Assembly: GCA_020746995.1 (NCBI GenBank)
Contig: JAGPXD010000001.1
Span: 7,192,001 to 7,256,000 of the forward strand
Direction of reading: 5' to 3'
Source: Plectosphaerella cucumerina
Taxonomy: Eukaryota > Ascomycota > Sordariomycetes > Glomerellales > Plectosphaerellaceae
Length of the DNA: 64,000 nt
Under the pieces are notes generated by a model. That model saw only the letters and a list, made by a program, of their open reading frames with translations, had not been told where the DNA came from and ran no database searches. A program made the translations under genes and the position numbers. Of the stretch, positions 1 through 11,700 are shown piece by piece (within the stretch, counting starts at the first letter, position 1; the number at the start of each line of letters is the position of its first letter).

Positions 1-365
1 CGTCTCGTCTCGCTTGGGAGAGAGACGCATCAACCGACCACTGCACGCCTGGCTGCGTGCGCACTGCGCTGAGGTGCTTCTTCCTATCGAACCCAACTAG
101 CGGCCGCCCTTCGTCGATTGAGGCTCCTCCACACGTGCGTCCAGATCGTGCTTTCGGCGCCAGCACCTCCATCTCTCCGATCCGCGCCGACCTCAAATCC
201 CGCCCTCACACCGCCGCCGACCACTTTCACCCCTCTTAACGTGTCGACATATTCTATCGCCAACCGCATCGTCGTCGGGTAGAGCCGTTCGCATTCATCC
301 TTGTCCCTGCCGTCGACCGACTCCTTATCCTCGTCGCCGCCGCGTGACCAAACGCGACCGACACC
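1..365 (+). promoter_or_regulatory. 5' flank and leader of the MAPKK gene
   Basis: No gene is seen here. The stretch is rich in C/T tracts and ends directly at the MAPKK start codon in a strong context (GACACCATGG). Transcript start and promoter elements cannot be fixed by eye. Confidence 0.4.
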
Positions 366-2315
366 ATGGCCGACAGCCCCGATTCTATCCCCGCCACTCC
401 CGACGAGCTTGTCGATGTCCGGGATTTCCAAGACAGCCCCGCGTCCCCGGGCTCCGCGAGCTCATCAGAAGCGAGCACCCCTCTCGAGGCACCTGGCGAT
501 GCGCAGCCCGATCTGCTGCCGAAGAGGATGCCGTCGCTGCGGACCGTCTCCGAGCCGAAGAACATGACCCCCTCGTCGACACCACTGGGTATCCTCAGCA
601 ATGCACGTCGGCCCCCACCTTCCGCCGCCTCCATGATGGGCTCACAAACGAACGACATCATGGCCAGGGCCCGTGCCCTTCATGCCCAGAGGATGAACAA
701 GCCCGTGACACCCAACGTACCACCCAACTCCATGACTGGCTCGCCAAGCCAGCAGCCGTCCCCCGGTATGGGTCTGCCGGGCGGCGTGCCCGGAGGCCTC
801 AAGCTTCCCGGCGGTTTGCCCGGAGGTCTCGGCCGCCCCTCCCCCGGAGGCATGCCACGGTCTGCGCCAGTCATCCAGACGAAGCCAAACATGAGGAGAA
901 AACCCATGATGAAGCTCTCCGACATGGGCGGCGGCCCTCAGCCCTCAGACGGTGCGCCTGACCAGCCATCAGGTGGCCCGGCCGCGTCTAATGGAGGAGG
1001 CCACGGCTCCAAGATGGACGACTTCAAAAAGTACATCGACTCGGAGAAGGGATGGATCACATTTGAGGGCGCTGCCACCATCACACGCCATGGCGTCAAC
1101 TTTGCCAACGGCCAGACATTCAGCATATCTCTTGACGAGGTCGAGGTTATGGATGAACTGGGCAAGGGTAACTACGGCACCGTCTTCAAGGTCAGGCATT
1201 CGAAACCGAGGGCGCCGCGGTTCGGGCCCGGCCTCACGGGTTTCAAGAGCGCTCCGAACATGGCAAAATCCACGTCAGACCTGTCTCCCGTGCGAGGCAC
1301 TGCCGACGACGAAGCTGGCGAACTGGCGGCTGAAAAGGCTGGCGGCACCGGTGTCGTCATGGCCATGAAAGAGATCCGCCTGGAGCTGGAGGAGGCAAAG
1401 TTCACCACCATTCTCCGGGAGCTCGTAATCCTGCACAAGTGCGTGTCGCCGCACATCATCGACTTTTACGGCGCCTTCTTCCAAGAAGGTGCCGTCTACA
1501 TGTGCATCGAGTACATGGACGGCGGCTCCATCGACAAGCTCTACGCCGGTGGCATCCCTGAGAACGTCCTGTGCAAGATCACGTATTCCACCGTCATGGG
1601 CCTCAAGACTCTCAAGGACGACCACAACATTATCCACCGCGACGTCAAGCCCACCAACATCCTCATCAACAGCCGGGGCCAGATCAAGATTTGCGATTTC
1701 GGAGTAAGCGGAAACCTTGTGGCGAGTATCGCCAAGACAAACATTGGCTGCCAGAGCTACATGGCGCCAGAACGCATCTCCGGAGGCGGAATGGCCGCCG
1801 GCGCTGACGGCACCTACAGCGTCCAGAGCGACATTTGGAGTCTGGGCCTTACCATCATTGAGTGCGCCATGGGTCACTACCCGTACCCCCCCGAGATCTC
1901 GTCGACCATCTTCAGCCAGCTCAGCGCCATCGTTGAGGGCGAGCCTCCCGGCCTTCCCGACCACTACTCGAGCACGGCGAAGGACTTTGTCCGGCGATGC
2001 CTGAACAAGGTGCCCAAGGAGCGGCCGACGTATGCCATGCTCCTGCAGCACCCCTGGCTCAAGACGATGACCCAGCCCCCAACCATCACCGAGGAAGCCG
2101 AGGAGGGCGAAGAGGCCGACGCCGTGGCCGACGCCGTTGGCAAGATGAACCTTTCTTCTGGCACCGAAGACGAAGAGGTTGCAGCCTGGGTTCAGTCAGT
2201 CCTTGCACAGAAGAAGTCAGGCTCCTACGGGGCTGTCACGCAAAAGCCGGCACTGCACGCGGCACCGCTCGTGGCCAGCCCAGTTGGTAGCCCGCTGACG
2301 GCTCCCGCCGTCTAA
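366..2315 (+). CDS. pbs2: MAP kinase kinase Pbs2 (HOG/osmostress pathway)
   Basis: Dual-specificity kinase of 649 residues that in the family phosphorylates the Hog1/OS-2 MAP kinase in response to osmotic and oxidative stress and phenylpyrrole fungicides. Residues 1-255 are Pro/Ser/Gly-rich. The kinase domain spans about 260-562: glycine loop GKGNYGTV, catalytic lysine in AMKEIRLEL, HRDVKPTN near 424, DFG near 444, and activation loop SIAKT, which carries the Ser and Thr phosphorylated by MAPKKKs. About 60 residues lie between the glycine loop and the catalytic lysine, a pattern known in filamentous-fungal Pbs2. The gene is a single exon with a strong Kozak start and converges on the SUR7 gene. 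Other MAPKK classes (Ste7, Mkk1) fit less well because of the insertion and the FYGAFFQEGAVYMC stretch. Confidence 0.95.
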   Translation: MADSPDSIPATPDELVDVRDFQDSPASPGSASSSEASTPLEAPGDAQPDLLPKRMPSLRTVSEPKNMTPSSTPLGILSNARRPPPSAASMMGSQTNDIMARARALHAQRMNKPVTPNVPPNSMTGSPSQQPSPGMGLPGGVPGGLKLPGGLPGGLGRPSPGGMPRSAPVIQTKPNMRRKPMMKLSDMGGGPQPSDGAPDQPSGGPAASNGGGHGSKMDDFKKYIDSEKGWITFEGAATITRHGVNFANGQTFSISLDEVEVMDELGKGNYGTVFKVRHSKPRAPRFGPGLTGFKSAPNMAKSTSDLSPVRGTADDEAGELAAEKAGGTGVVMAMKEIRLELEEAKFTTILRELVILHKCVSPHIIDFYGAFFQEGAVYMCIEYMDGGSIDKLYAGGIPENVLCKITYSTVMGLKTLKDDHNIIHRDVKPTNILINSRGQIKICDFGVSGNLVASIAKTNIGCQSYMAPERISGGGMAAGADGTYSVQSDIWSLGLTIIECAMGHYPYPPEISSTIFSQLSAIVEGEPPGLPDHYSSTAKDFVRRCLNKVPKERPTYAMLLQHPWLKTMTQPPTITEEAEEGEEADAVADAVGKMNLSSGTEDEEVAAWVQSVLAQKKSGSYGAVTQKPALHAAPLVASPVGSPLTAPAV

Positions 2316-3033
2316 AAGCAGCAGCGCAGTAGCTGGTTGCCTGGCAAGACAACACGCCAAATCCATTTCCATTCTACAGATATACCACCCGGCCGGAGCA
2401 GGCCTTCGTTGAGGGGGTCGCATGGTCATGCGACCCTCTCCCGTCGGTTGTCACATTCAAATGTATCTCTTTTGTTAGCATTGCATAGATCGGCACACAC
2501 ACAAGTCTGTCCATAACCCACGTACACGTTCTGGGGGCTAAGCGAGGGATGAAGAAAGAATCAAGGCGTTCGGATGTGCGTTGGGTGCATTGAGTCGGGA
2601 GAGCACGCGCTGCCTGGCCTTCGACATACCTGCAGAAGATACTTTTGCGAGAGCAATATGAGCCATGTGGTGACAATTAGGTGCTGTCTCTACTGACGGA
2701 GTGATGGTGATTGAAAGTCGGAGCCCCCTGTAATGAGGCGACGAACAAGGCGCCTCGGCAAAGTAACATGATGATATTTGATGCTTGATATTAGGTTGTA
2801 GAGTTCTGCTACTAATCAAAAGTGCCGCCAGGGCGCAGAGATGTGATGCGCCCTCTCCTTCAACTCCAAGTGAACGCGTGACATAGAATCCAAGTACAGT
2901 CATGACAGTCAGGGCCGAGCCTCCCCCGGGCAGATAAGACGACGCCTTCTACGTAGCGTACAAATTAACCACAAGTGGTGGATCCTCCGGGACGAGGAGG
3001 CAGTTGATCGCTCAAGCAGGCCGAGAAGTTGCT
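2316..3033. other. 3' intergenic between convergent genes
   Basis: This 718-base stretch lies tail to tail between the MAPKK and SUR7 genes. Reading frames here are short and lack the C-ending codon bias of the neighbours. It probably holds both 3' UTRs. Confidence 0.5.
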
Positions 3034-3846
3034 TTACGAGTAATCGTCCTTGACGCGGCGGCTGCCGACGTCGTAGGACCTGCGGGAGCGGGTGCTCTTG
3101 CGACGGCGCCAGCTGCGTCCGCCGCCGCCGCCTCCGGACCTGTCGCTGCGGATGCCGAGGCCGAAGAGGACGGTGGCGATGAGCAGGGCCGCCCAGGCGC
3201 CCCAGCCGAAGCCAAAGGCGTATCGGCCGACGCTGGCATCTCGGCCGGCGGCCAGGAAGGCGTCGCGGGCCTTGACGAAGGTGGCGCTGCTGACGTTAGC
3301 GGGGGGACGGACGTTGGGGAGGTTGTCAGTAAGGAAAGCTTGTACGCACGTCATGAGGGACACGGCAATGGTGAGGAAGAACAGGCCGGTGGCGGCGACG
3401 AGGGCGGCAATGGCGGAGCCGAGACGGCCGCAGCAGGCGAGGAAGGAGGCGAACCAGGCCATGGCGACGAAGAAGAGGGAGATCATGTAAAAGACCCAGC
3501 CGAAGCGCCACATGTAAAAGTAGAACTTGCTCGTGGTGTCGCGGCCGTGAGGGCCGGCGAGGCCGTCAGGCACGCCCGAGGCGCCGCCGGACCAGGCGTA
3601 GCCAAAGGGCGGAGCGGGCCAGGGCCCGGCGCAGTTGAGGTTGTTCTCGTCGCACATGTAGAAGTAGGTCCAGCGGGTGATGTCCTTTGCGCCGGTGATG
3701 CCCGAGGTGTCGGCCTGGAGGAAGTAGGTGTTTTTGAAGGGGGTGACGTTGGAGACGCCGGAGAGGATGATGAAGAAGAGGAGGACGAGGGCGCCCGAGG
3801 TGAAGAGGAGGCCGAGGCCGCCGAGGGGCAGTTTGGAGCCGACCAT
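3034..3846 (-). CDS. SUR7-family plasma membrane protein
   Basis: Four-span membrane protein of 270 residues. Predicted spans are LGGLGLLFTSGALVLLFFII near the N-terminus, then FGWVFYMISLFFVAMAWF, IAALVAATGLFFLTIAVSL and WAALLIATVLFGLGI. A long extracellular loop follows span 1 and contains YFYMC and a second cysteine (NNLNCAGPW), as in the Sur7/Pun1/PalI superfamily. The C-terminal tail is Gly/Arg/Ser-rich and ends in KDDYS. Family members sit in eisosomes/MCC patches or at the cell surface and affect wall integrity and endocytosis; which paralogue this is cannot be told. It is a single exon. The start is the first Met just before span 1 (CAAAATGG context). Confidence 0.85.
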   Translation of the reverse strand: MVGSKLPLGGLGLLFTSGALVLLFFIILSGVSNVTPFKNTYFLQADTSGITGAKDITRWTYFYMCDENNLNCAGPWPAPPFGYAWSGGASGVPDGLAGPHGRDTTSKFYFYMWRFGWVFYMISLFFVAMAWFASFLACCGRLGSAIAALVAATGLFFLTIAVSLMTCVQAFLTDNLPNVRPPANVSSATFVKARDAFLAAGRDASVGRYAFGFGWGAWAALLIATVLFGLGIRSDRSGGGGGGRSWRRRKSTRSRRSYDVGSRRVKDDYS

Positions 3847-5776
3847 TTTGGGTGGTTGAGAGGTGTTGCTGGGTTACTATGCGCGGCGTCAGTCGCAAGA
3901 TTCGGGCGCTGAGGAGGTGAAGCGAGCTTGATGGCGGGCACTCACGTGAATTGCGACGGTGAGGTGTCGATGCGTCCGCACCATTGAACAGTGTTACACG
4001 AGCGCAGGGAGAACAAGGAGTCGAAAGGGATCCAGGTGGGAGAAGGGGGAGGTTTAGGGAGGTGTTGTTCCCGAGGGAAGTGTCGCCGGAAGGATGGAGA
4101 GACGGGAAGGGAAGCCTGAGGTGATCCGGCGATGACGAGGAGAAACAACAATTCAGCTTCTGCGCTAGAAATTTAGCGTCGGGGGCGGTCGTCACCACGG
4201 GAAAACAGCTTCTTCCAGAGTCGAAGCGCACGAAAAGTCTGGTGATCCCAGGACCGAACTGCCGATTTAGTGGCGCGCTGTTTCTCGGGGTGAGGGAGGG
4301 GGTGAGGGTGAGAACTTGAAGATGCGGCAGGCGGCCGGCCGGCAGGGAAACCTTTTGCGCTGTGCTACTCAGGTTCTCTGGGGTGCTTGGGTGCTTGCGC
4401 ATGTCGCGCAGGATCGTCGCGGTTGGGTCGAGCTGGAAACCCCGGAGACCACCCCATCGCACGTCCCGCCCATGACGACACAACCGCACCAGGCGACTGC
4501 CGGGGCGCCCCACGCTGACCATGACCCGGAGCTGTGATTTGTTCAAAGATGCAGAACAGCGAAGCTTGGTAGTGGCCCCGCCGGATCAGGACAGCGACCA
4601 GCACCAGCACCGCCTGGAGCAACGCCGAGTCGCGCTGGCAAAAGCACCACTGGTCTGGCTAGCACGGTGGAGAGTCGTCCGTGACCGTCGGAGTGAGGCT
4701 TTCCCAAGTGCAACGTCATCGCCAAGACCGATGAGAGTCGGGGTCCATCCTGTCCATCCTCGCGGCCGAGGCTGCACCGCTGCAGGCTGCGCCTCCTCCA
4801 CGTGTCTGAGTCCAATCCAAGGCCTGAGATATGTTTGGTCCGGTTTTGGTCCCTGCGAATCAGGGTCTTTTCCATTCGCAGCCAGGATCTGTACCTGGTT
4901 GCTTCCTGTCGGTCTCGTGCCCATCGACAGAGACCCTCCAATGGACTGTGGTTTCTGGGTTGAGGAACCCTGGCTGAGACCCCTCTTGACAAGGTTGGCT
5001 GGGTTGGATCTGATTGTGCCAGCGATCTCACCGCTGGACGGGCCACTCTTATGGGTACGGTGACTGGCAAAAGATCCTCTCTCATCCCGCCCAAAGCCCG
5101 GTACGAGGGGCTGGCCGTCGGCGACTTTGTCCACCTCAAGGACCGACCTCGGGGAAGGCACCGACGACACGCCGTGCAGCCGTGCAGCGCGTTTTGGACC
5201 AGGGCATGGGCTGTGTGGTCTCATCGACGCTGGGTCTACATCCTCAAGGGCACCGCGACTATCTCCGCAGGCAGCACGCCACTCAGCCGTACTGGCCGGC
5301 CGCCGCATACATAGTAGACTTCAAGAGCGAGGTCAAGACGGCGATGCCCGAGGCACCCTTTCCGAACGCCCACCGCCTCCATCGGCTTGGAGGCGCCAGC
5401 CCCGGCCGACGTCAACACAGGTCACGATGTCCGAGCCGGAGCTGTGGCCGGAGCCGGCTCCGCGCCTCGCGCCGTGCTTAATCCACTTGATCATGGAGAA
5501 GACCGACAGCAATGCGTGATCCCAACACTCTGCTGCCATTGAGATGCGTTCCTCGCTTGGGCGCTTTGGTTGCCTGCTATCCGAAAAGGTTCACCTCAAC
5601 TCTTCAACGTGGTCCAAGCAACCAACGGACAAACGGCCGGGGTCTGAACAATTTAGCCGGACGTCTGCCTACCTGCCTGCCTGCCTCCACCTGTTGGGTA
5701 TCAATAAAAACCGCTCCATCATACCTCCTGCAACTCCCCCTCAGGTCCCCAAGCATCTTGCTTCGCCTCCATCACA
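3847..5776. other. Divergent intergenic region between SUR7 and orphan genes
   Basis: 1.9 kb with several long open frames on both strands. None shows family motifs, a believable start or the neighbouring codon bias, so I call no gene. It should hold the promoters of the SUR7 gene (leftward) and of the orphan gene at 5777 (rightward). A small spliced gene at about 5.0-5.5 kb cannot be excluded. Confidence 0.4.
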
Positions 5777-6564
5777 ATGTCGACCGGCGACTCCGACATG
5801 GACACGTCGGAAGACGTCCAGGGTACACCCGCTACCCTTCCTACGAAGAGTATTCCCGAGGTCAAGGGGTACTACATGGCATGAATAGCAGCCGAGCCTT
5901 CCATCGCCTCATCATCCGGCTCGAGGGTCCCTTATCTATATCTGTCTCCGTTATGAACGAGGAAGAAGATCCCGACGCACCCTGTGAGCCTTATTACGAC
6001 GAGGCTACCAGTACGTGGCACCCAATTTCCCAGGAGCAGCTTTGCGACCCGCCCATATCATCTGTCAAGACTATGTTTGGCTGCCTTGAGCAATGGGAAC
6101 AGGCCTGGCTCTGGGTCTTCGACGACGATGACCTCCTTGTGCCCCCTGGCGACGGCGTCGACACGATATGGGGTCCGCCGCGGGAGGGAGAGGAGCCTGA
6201 TGACGAGGAGACCAGCTTGACTCTTCTATACCACGAGGGCGAGCACCGTCCCCCAGTGTACAAGCCTCTGCTCGTCACGGCCCGGGACAAGCCATATCTT
6301 ACCGTCCATGACTTCGTATCCGCCATTCACTCTTACCTTTTGCCCCGACGTCAGGAAATCCTGGGGTCTCTGATCGTGTCTGAGCTTATGGATCCACCCC
6401 TGCCAGCAGACACGAAACTCATCGTTTGTGGTTGCATCGACTCGCTGAGTATTTACACCGAGGAGAGTTGGATCGTCAGTCAACGGAGCAATATCATCAT
6501 GAGGGCCAACATGCCTGCACCTGGCTTTACCGCGGTATACCCACCCGACAACTTATGGGCTTGA
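5777..6564 (+). CDS. Hypothetical acidic protein, family not recognised
   Basis: I do not recognise this protein. The reliable part runs from about 5899 to the stop at 6564. It is acidic and aromatic-rich, with segments such as EEEDPDAPCEPYY, FDDDDLLVPPGD and REGEEPDDEE, and a C-terminal half with conserved-looking hydrophobic blocks (LTVHDFVSAIHSYLLPRR, LIVCGCIDSLSIYTEESW). I see no signal peptide or membrane span. The start is uncertain. An ATG at 5777 in a CACAATG context opens a short frame (MSTGDSDMDTSEDVQ) that joins the main frame if a 74-base intron 5823-5896 is removed, giving 237 residues. Otherwise the in-frame ATG at 5881 gives 227. It may be lineage-specific. Confidence 0.5.
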
Positions 6565-7275
6565 AGGTCGCGAGTTCTCGAGCTTCACGTGGCAGGACCA
6601 ATGCCAGTCCGAGCCCGGCCAGAAGCAGGGAGATGCAGATGGCGGCCGAGAGGCACGTACTGGGGCAATGTGCAGCGACGAGGTAGAAAAAGACTAGACC
6701 CGACTATGATTAGAAAAAATGTACTGGCTTTTCCTCCACGTCTGCTGAGGCCGTCTACCCCGAGAGCTTGCAAGCGAGGCCGGTCAACATGCGGTCATGA
6801 GGCAGCTCAAGACAGCTTCATCGTAGCCCACCCAGCTTGGATAGACAAGCTTGCCGGGAAAGCTAGTATCAGCTCAGGGGTAGGTGCAACAGGTGGCCGA
6901 AAACAGGTCAGTCGAATACTCTCTTCATGATCAGGTGTCGGAATCGTATCTGGCTTCCGAATGTGCAGCCGTACAGCCTTGGGAGCATGATGGTCAGGAA
7001 CCAACTCACAAGTCCCAGCGTTGGACCCCGAGCCGCTGAAATAAGATCTTACATCTTCAATCGTTCAGGATCATTGGACGAACAGTTAAAACGAAAGGTC
7101 CCCAATATTTGTTTCGTCCAAGAAATGCAACCATCCACGCCGATCCATCCAGGCCCGTGCCCACCCGCCAGCGGCTCTACCCGCCCGCCTATCACTCCCA
7201 CCACTAGCGATCCTCTAAACCCAACCTCGACCTCCCCCATCGCAAACCACCATCTCCCATCCAACTCTCGCCTCA
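6565..7275. other. Intergenic, orphan gene to lipoyl transferase
   Basis: This 711-base stretch has no supported gene. The last 200 bases become strongly C-rich and form the probable promoter and leader of the lipoyl transferase gene. Confidence 0.4.
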
Positions 7276-8210
7276 ATGCGGCCCCGCGCCCTCCTCACCA
7301 CTCCCCGACGCATCCTCAACTTGAAGCCATCCCACCGACCGCGATGCCTCTCCCATCTCGCCCTCGACACTAACCCCCCCACGACCCTAACCCACATCCA
7401 CCTCGCCGCGGACACTCCCACCACCCACCCCTCCTACGCCAACGCCTCCCTCCTCCAATCCGGCCTCCGCCAACTCTTCCTCTCCCACAAATCCTCCCCA
7501 GCCACAACCCCCCTCCCTCCCCCTTCGTCCTCTCCTTCACCCCCCGACCGACATACACCCTCGGCCGCCGCCAATCCTCCCTCACCACCTCCCAAGACTC
7601 CCGCCTCCGCCGCCCCCTCCATCTCGACAACACCTCCCACACGCCCACAGTCATCGAAACCGACCGCGGCGGCCTAACAACCTACCACGGCCCCGGCCAG
7701 ATCGTCCTCTGGCCCATCCTCGACATCCACAGCCGTCACCACACCCAATTCACAGTCCGCTCCTACGCGCGCCTCCTCGAGACAACGACACAAGCCGTCC
7801 TCTCCCGCCTCGAGATACCTACATACCTCTCCACAGCCGACCCAGGCATCTGGGTAACGCCAGGCGCACCGGAACGCAAGATCGCCGCCCTGGGCGTCCA
7901 TCTGCGACGACACATCACCGGCCTCGGCGTAGCGTTAAATATCGACGTCGCCGTCAGCGGCGACGAGACGACGAACCCATGGTCGCGCTTCGTGCCCTGC
8001 GGGCTTGAGGGCAAGGCCGTCACGAGTATACGCCAGGAGCTGGGAGGAACGGCATGGGAGGACCTGGTGAGACAGCATAAAGATGCTGCTCGACTTCGCC
8101 AACATATCGCGGAAAGCTGGGTTGAGGAGCTGAGCCGCCAGATCGGCACTGATGCTGTTCGACACAAGTCCGTCCGGGAAAGCGATCTGATTCCAAACCT
8201 CGCTCCTTGA
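7276..8210 (+). CDS. Lipoyl(octanoyl) transferase LipB-type, mitochondrial; apparent frameshift
   Basis: This enzyme moves octanoyl from acyl carrier protein to lipoyl domains, the first step of protein lipoylation in mitochondria. The N-terminal part is read from ATG 7276 (MRPRALLTTPRRI, basic and presequence-like) through LLQSGLRQLFLSHK. The catalytic part lies in another frame: SFTPRPTYTLGRRQ, then RGGLTTYHGPGQ, KIAALGVHLRR (conserved Lys), GLGVALNIDV and VPCGLEGKAVTSI (catalytic Cys codon at 7998), ending at 8210. The shift falls between about 7500 and 7524, where the sequence has runs of six, three and five C. No GT...AG intron fits there, and one extra C would restore a single frame. 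A homopolymer sequencing error is likelier than a pseudogene, since both halves are well conserved. Family identity is firm. Confidence 0.82.
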
Positions 8211-8716
8211 CAGCGGTCCAAGGATGTACGAGTAAGTAGAAGTCCAGGCCAGATGTCCTAGACCTGGCCGGCGTGTACAGTCGATGCTGGCATCCCATGC
8301 AGTCGTGACGCTGCCCATGCCATGTACTCTAGTAACTCTCGATCACGAATAATGGAGATACCCTCATTCTCACGTATTCACATGTCATTGCGTACCCAGC
8401 CTGCCTACTGGGCCGTTACCCAAAACACCAAAGAAACACCGGTTTCCATAGGAAAAGCCTAGAGAAACTTTTGTGCGCGCCCAAACAAATGCGGCTACAT
8501 GCACCGCCGCGCTGGCATGCATCCAAACGTCGATTACTGACAACCCTCCCGCTGAAGGGGCGAAAAAAACAAATGTCCGAAACACCTATACGCGATGTCG
8601 CATGATCCCCGCAATACCAAAACCACAAACCAACTCCATGAGGAAGAAGAAATTACTCGCACACTTCAAGCGGGCCGAGGAGAAATACATCGCCGAGCCC
8701 GCTCGCGAAAACGACC
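8211..8716. other. 3' intergenic between convergent genes
   Basis: 506 bases between the convergent lipoyl transferase and otubain genes. The stretch is lower in GC than its flanks and no gene is supported. It is likely 3' UTR sequence of both genes. Confidence 0.45.
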
Positions 8717-11700
8717 TTACTGCTCCGACTTTGTTTTGGACTTCTTCTTGACCACGCCGCTGGCGACCCTCTCGTGGGCCTCGTCTTCCGGTGCCCACTC
8801 CTCCGGGTGGAAGTGGGGGTTGTTGTAATGGGCCTTGTTGAAGTGACTGTTCTTAAACATTGTCGTCGTGAAGCTCGGCTCGGGGAAGGCGCCGCCCTGG
8901 GAGAGGAGGGACGAGTCGGCGGTGGGGTTCTTCAGATGGAAGCACTGGGAGCTGAAGCGCAGCTGGTAGTCGACCGGCTGGTTCGGCTTGGCGGGAGCTC
9001 CCGCGACAGGCAGCTGCGGCTGGGACGGTGAGGGAGCTTGGGTGGGGCCGGGCGCCAGGGCCTGCGGTTGCGACGGCGGCGGCGGCGGCGGCGGAATGTT
9101 CTGCTGCATTGACGTGTCGGAAAAAGGGGACTGCATCCAGGATTGGGCCGGCGAGGTGTATGTGTTGTGCATGGGGGACGCGGGCGAGGATGTGGTCATG
9201 GATGTGAGGGCGGATGGCGGGCCGCCAAAGCCGGGGAGCATGGCAAGTGGGCTGTAGTCGAGCGTCGCAAAGCTATGCAGGGAAGGGGGGTGGCTTGTGA
9301 TTTGATGATGGTGAGAAAAAGACGCGGCGCGGTTCACCTGCAGATTGAGGGCCACCGGCTGGGGCGTAGGCATGATGGACTCCCGGGGGCTCTTGTAGAG
9401 GATGTCGTAATGATCGGGGCGGAAGAGCAGGTAGATGATGGGTCCGAGGTTCATGGGGTCCTGGCCGTTTGTCTCGTCGGGGAAGCGGTAGGTGTTGACT
9501 TCCGAGCCCGGGGTCCGATCGAGATAGGCAATTTCTAGGACGACGCCGATGGGCTTGAGGAGGATGCTGCTGAGGAGCATAATGCTGAGGTGGTCGATCT
9601 CCTTGTCGGGCACCTCGATGTTGAGATGGGCCCAGGTCGCCACGTCGCCGCCAGTGTCGAGAAAAGGCTCGTACTGGGTAAAGTTGCCCTTGAGCCAGGA
9701 ACCGGCCAGGAGTCGCAGGTGGTACACGATGGCGTTGGAGCACTCCCTGTCGTTGAAGCGCTGCATGAGGAGCGTCATGGCCGCGTTGGTGTCTGGGACG
9801 CACGCCGCGAGGTCCTTGAGCAGGTTGATGGTCTCATAAACCATATCCTCGAAGAGCTCGAGATCATAGCCGCCGTATGTGGAAAGGTAGTTGTTGAGGC
9901 TCGTCATGCGGGCAACTTCGAGCTGGAGCTTCTCAGGGTCGCCGGACAGGATGAGCTGCTCGAAGTAGCTGAATCCGATCGCTAGAGGGGGGCGCAACAC
10001 AGTCAGCACGGCTTGAGGGGCGCGATGATGATGAAGTGCGAGGGTGGAGAAACAAGCTCACCTCTCCATCCGCAGTTTCCATCTCCCTGAACGGGGCGGA
10101 AGTGCGAGTACGTTTGCGGCAGATTCTACACAGCGCGTTAGAGTCGTTTTTCGGGAGGTGGTGTTTTTGCGTGTTGATGGGCCGGCACGTACAATGGTCT
10201 TCTCGACATAGAACTGGTCAGCCTTGGCATACTCCTCGGTGATGACATCGCTGGAGACCCTCTCCCCGATGACGGGGCCCTAGTAGTAGCGCGTCAGCAA
10301 GCATTCCGTCAAGGGAATTGTGAGTATACGGGTGATGTGGCAGGGGCGGGTTGATTTGGTGGTGTGGGATATCGCTGACGATCCGGGACCGGGTCGGTCG
10401 GGACGGATCGCCCTCGGGTCAGGGGATGCAGGGCGGCGGCGCGCAAGTGCGAGGGTAGGTAACGGTGACGGTGCGCCGATCAGATGGACAAGATGGGATG
10501 GCGGGCCTACCTCGAGCTGGGGCTGGTAGGTCTCTGCAGCGCGCTGCTGGGCGACGAGGTCGTCCTGGAAGACGGGTTCGGATGCGGCGTCGCCAGTCAT
10601 GTCTGCGGTGTGAGGGAGGTTCGAAGGGGTGGATGCTGCCGGGGTCACGATGCTGGAGTGGCCGCCGGAGGTGTACGGGTGGGCAGAAGAGGGGTCGCCG
10701 GCGGCCTGGACGATGTTCGGGTTGGAAGAGGCGGAGGCGGATGAGGAGGCGGACCCTGCAGGGCTGGGAATGTTGAATGTCTGGTTTGCGGCGGCGGCAG
10801 CGGCAGCGTTCGCTTTATGGTGATGTTCAAGTTGGTGTGTGTAGTTGGTGCGCGAGGAAGAGCCGGGCTGAACAAAGTGCGAGAGCGGCGGGTTTGTAGT
10901 GTGAGTGTGATTGTGAGTGTGGGTGAGGTGTGAGCGGGAGCGCGACGGCGGGGAAGGTTGGTGATTGGGGGATGCGGCGGCAGGATGGTGCGAACCTGAG
11001 CGAGAGTGGGCGTGGGCGTTGTTGGCGTGGTGGGCGTGGGTGTGGCCAGCGTGGGTGCTGCCACCTGCACTGACGGTGGTGTGGGCAGAGGCAGAGTGGG
11101 CAGGGGCAGCATGGGTACGGGGATGATGGGCACGGGCGCGGGAGTGCGAGTGTGAGTGCGCCAGTGCGGAGGGGGGAACCTGGCGGCCATGACCGTGGCC
11201 GGGGGGCATGGCAGGGGCAGCTCCTGCCTGACGGAGCATCAGGAGGTGCTGGGGCTCCAGCTCCTGCTGTTGCTGCTGCTGTTGCTGGGTGCGGCGCGGG
11301 ATGCGATGGGCAAGAGAGATGGGCGATGGCGAAGCATACAGCAGGTGCTGCTGCCCCTGCTGCTCCTGCCGCTGTTCCTGCCGTAGCTGGGCAGCCGTAG
11401 CCCTGCCGTGGTGGGACTCCTTGGACGACAGTCCGGCAGCCGCCCCGTCAAACTTGAAGTCGGTTTGGTCAAGGGGTCGTTTTCCACCAGCGTCCAAAGA
11501 TCCCATCACTCTCGAGTTCAAACCGTTGTTGTTCAACACCGACCCGTTGGAGGCGCCGCCATGACCGTTGACCGTTGAACTTCCTCGTGCCACCGGCATT
11601 ACCCCCGCAACGACTTCAGTACCCAGACCCGGACCATGGCCGGCCGACGACGGCGACGGCGCGAACCCGTAGCCGGACACTACCAGGTGGTCGTCGCCGC

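Noticed and set aside
1275..2051. 258-codon antisense frame in the MAPKK gene
   Set aside because: Lies opposite the kinase domain and shows only shadow composition.
3566..4546. 326-codon leftward frame overlapping the SUR7 gene
   Set aside because: It reads the SUR7 coding region in a wrong frame and gives Arg/Pro/His-rich nonsense.
4586..5308. 240-codon leftward frame between the SUR7 and orphan genes
   Set aside because: Overlaps equally long frames on the other strand, with no motif and no neighbour-like codon use.
7992..8210. Separate small gene starting at a GTG
   Set aside because: It is the C-terminal part of the lipoyl transferase, including its catalytic PCG motif.
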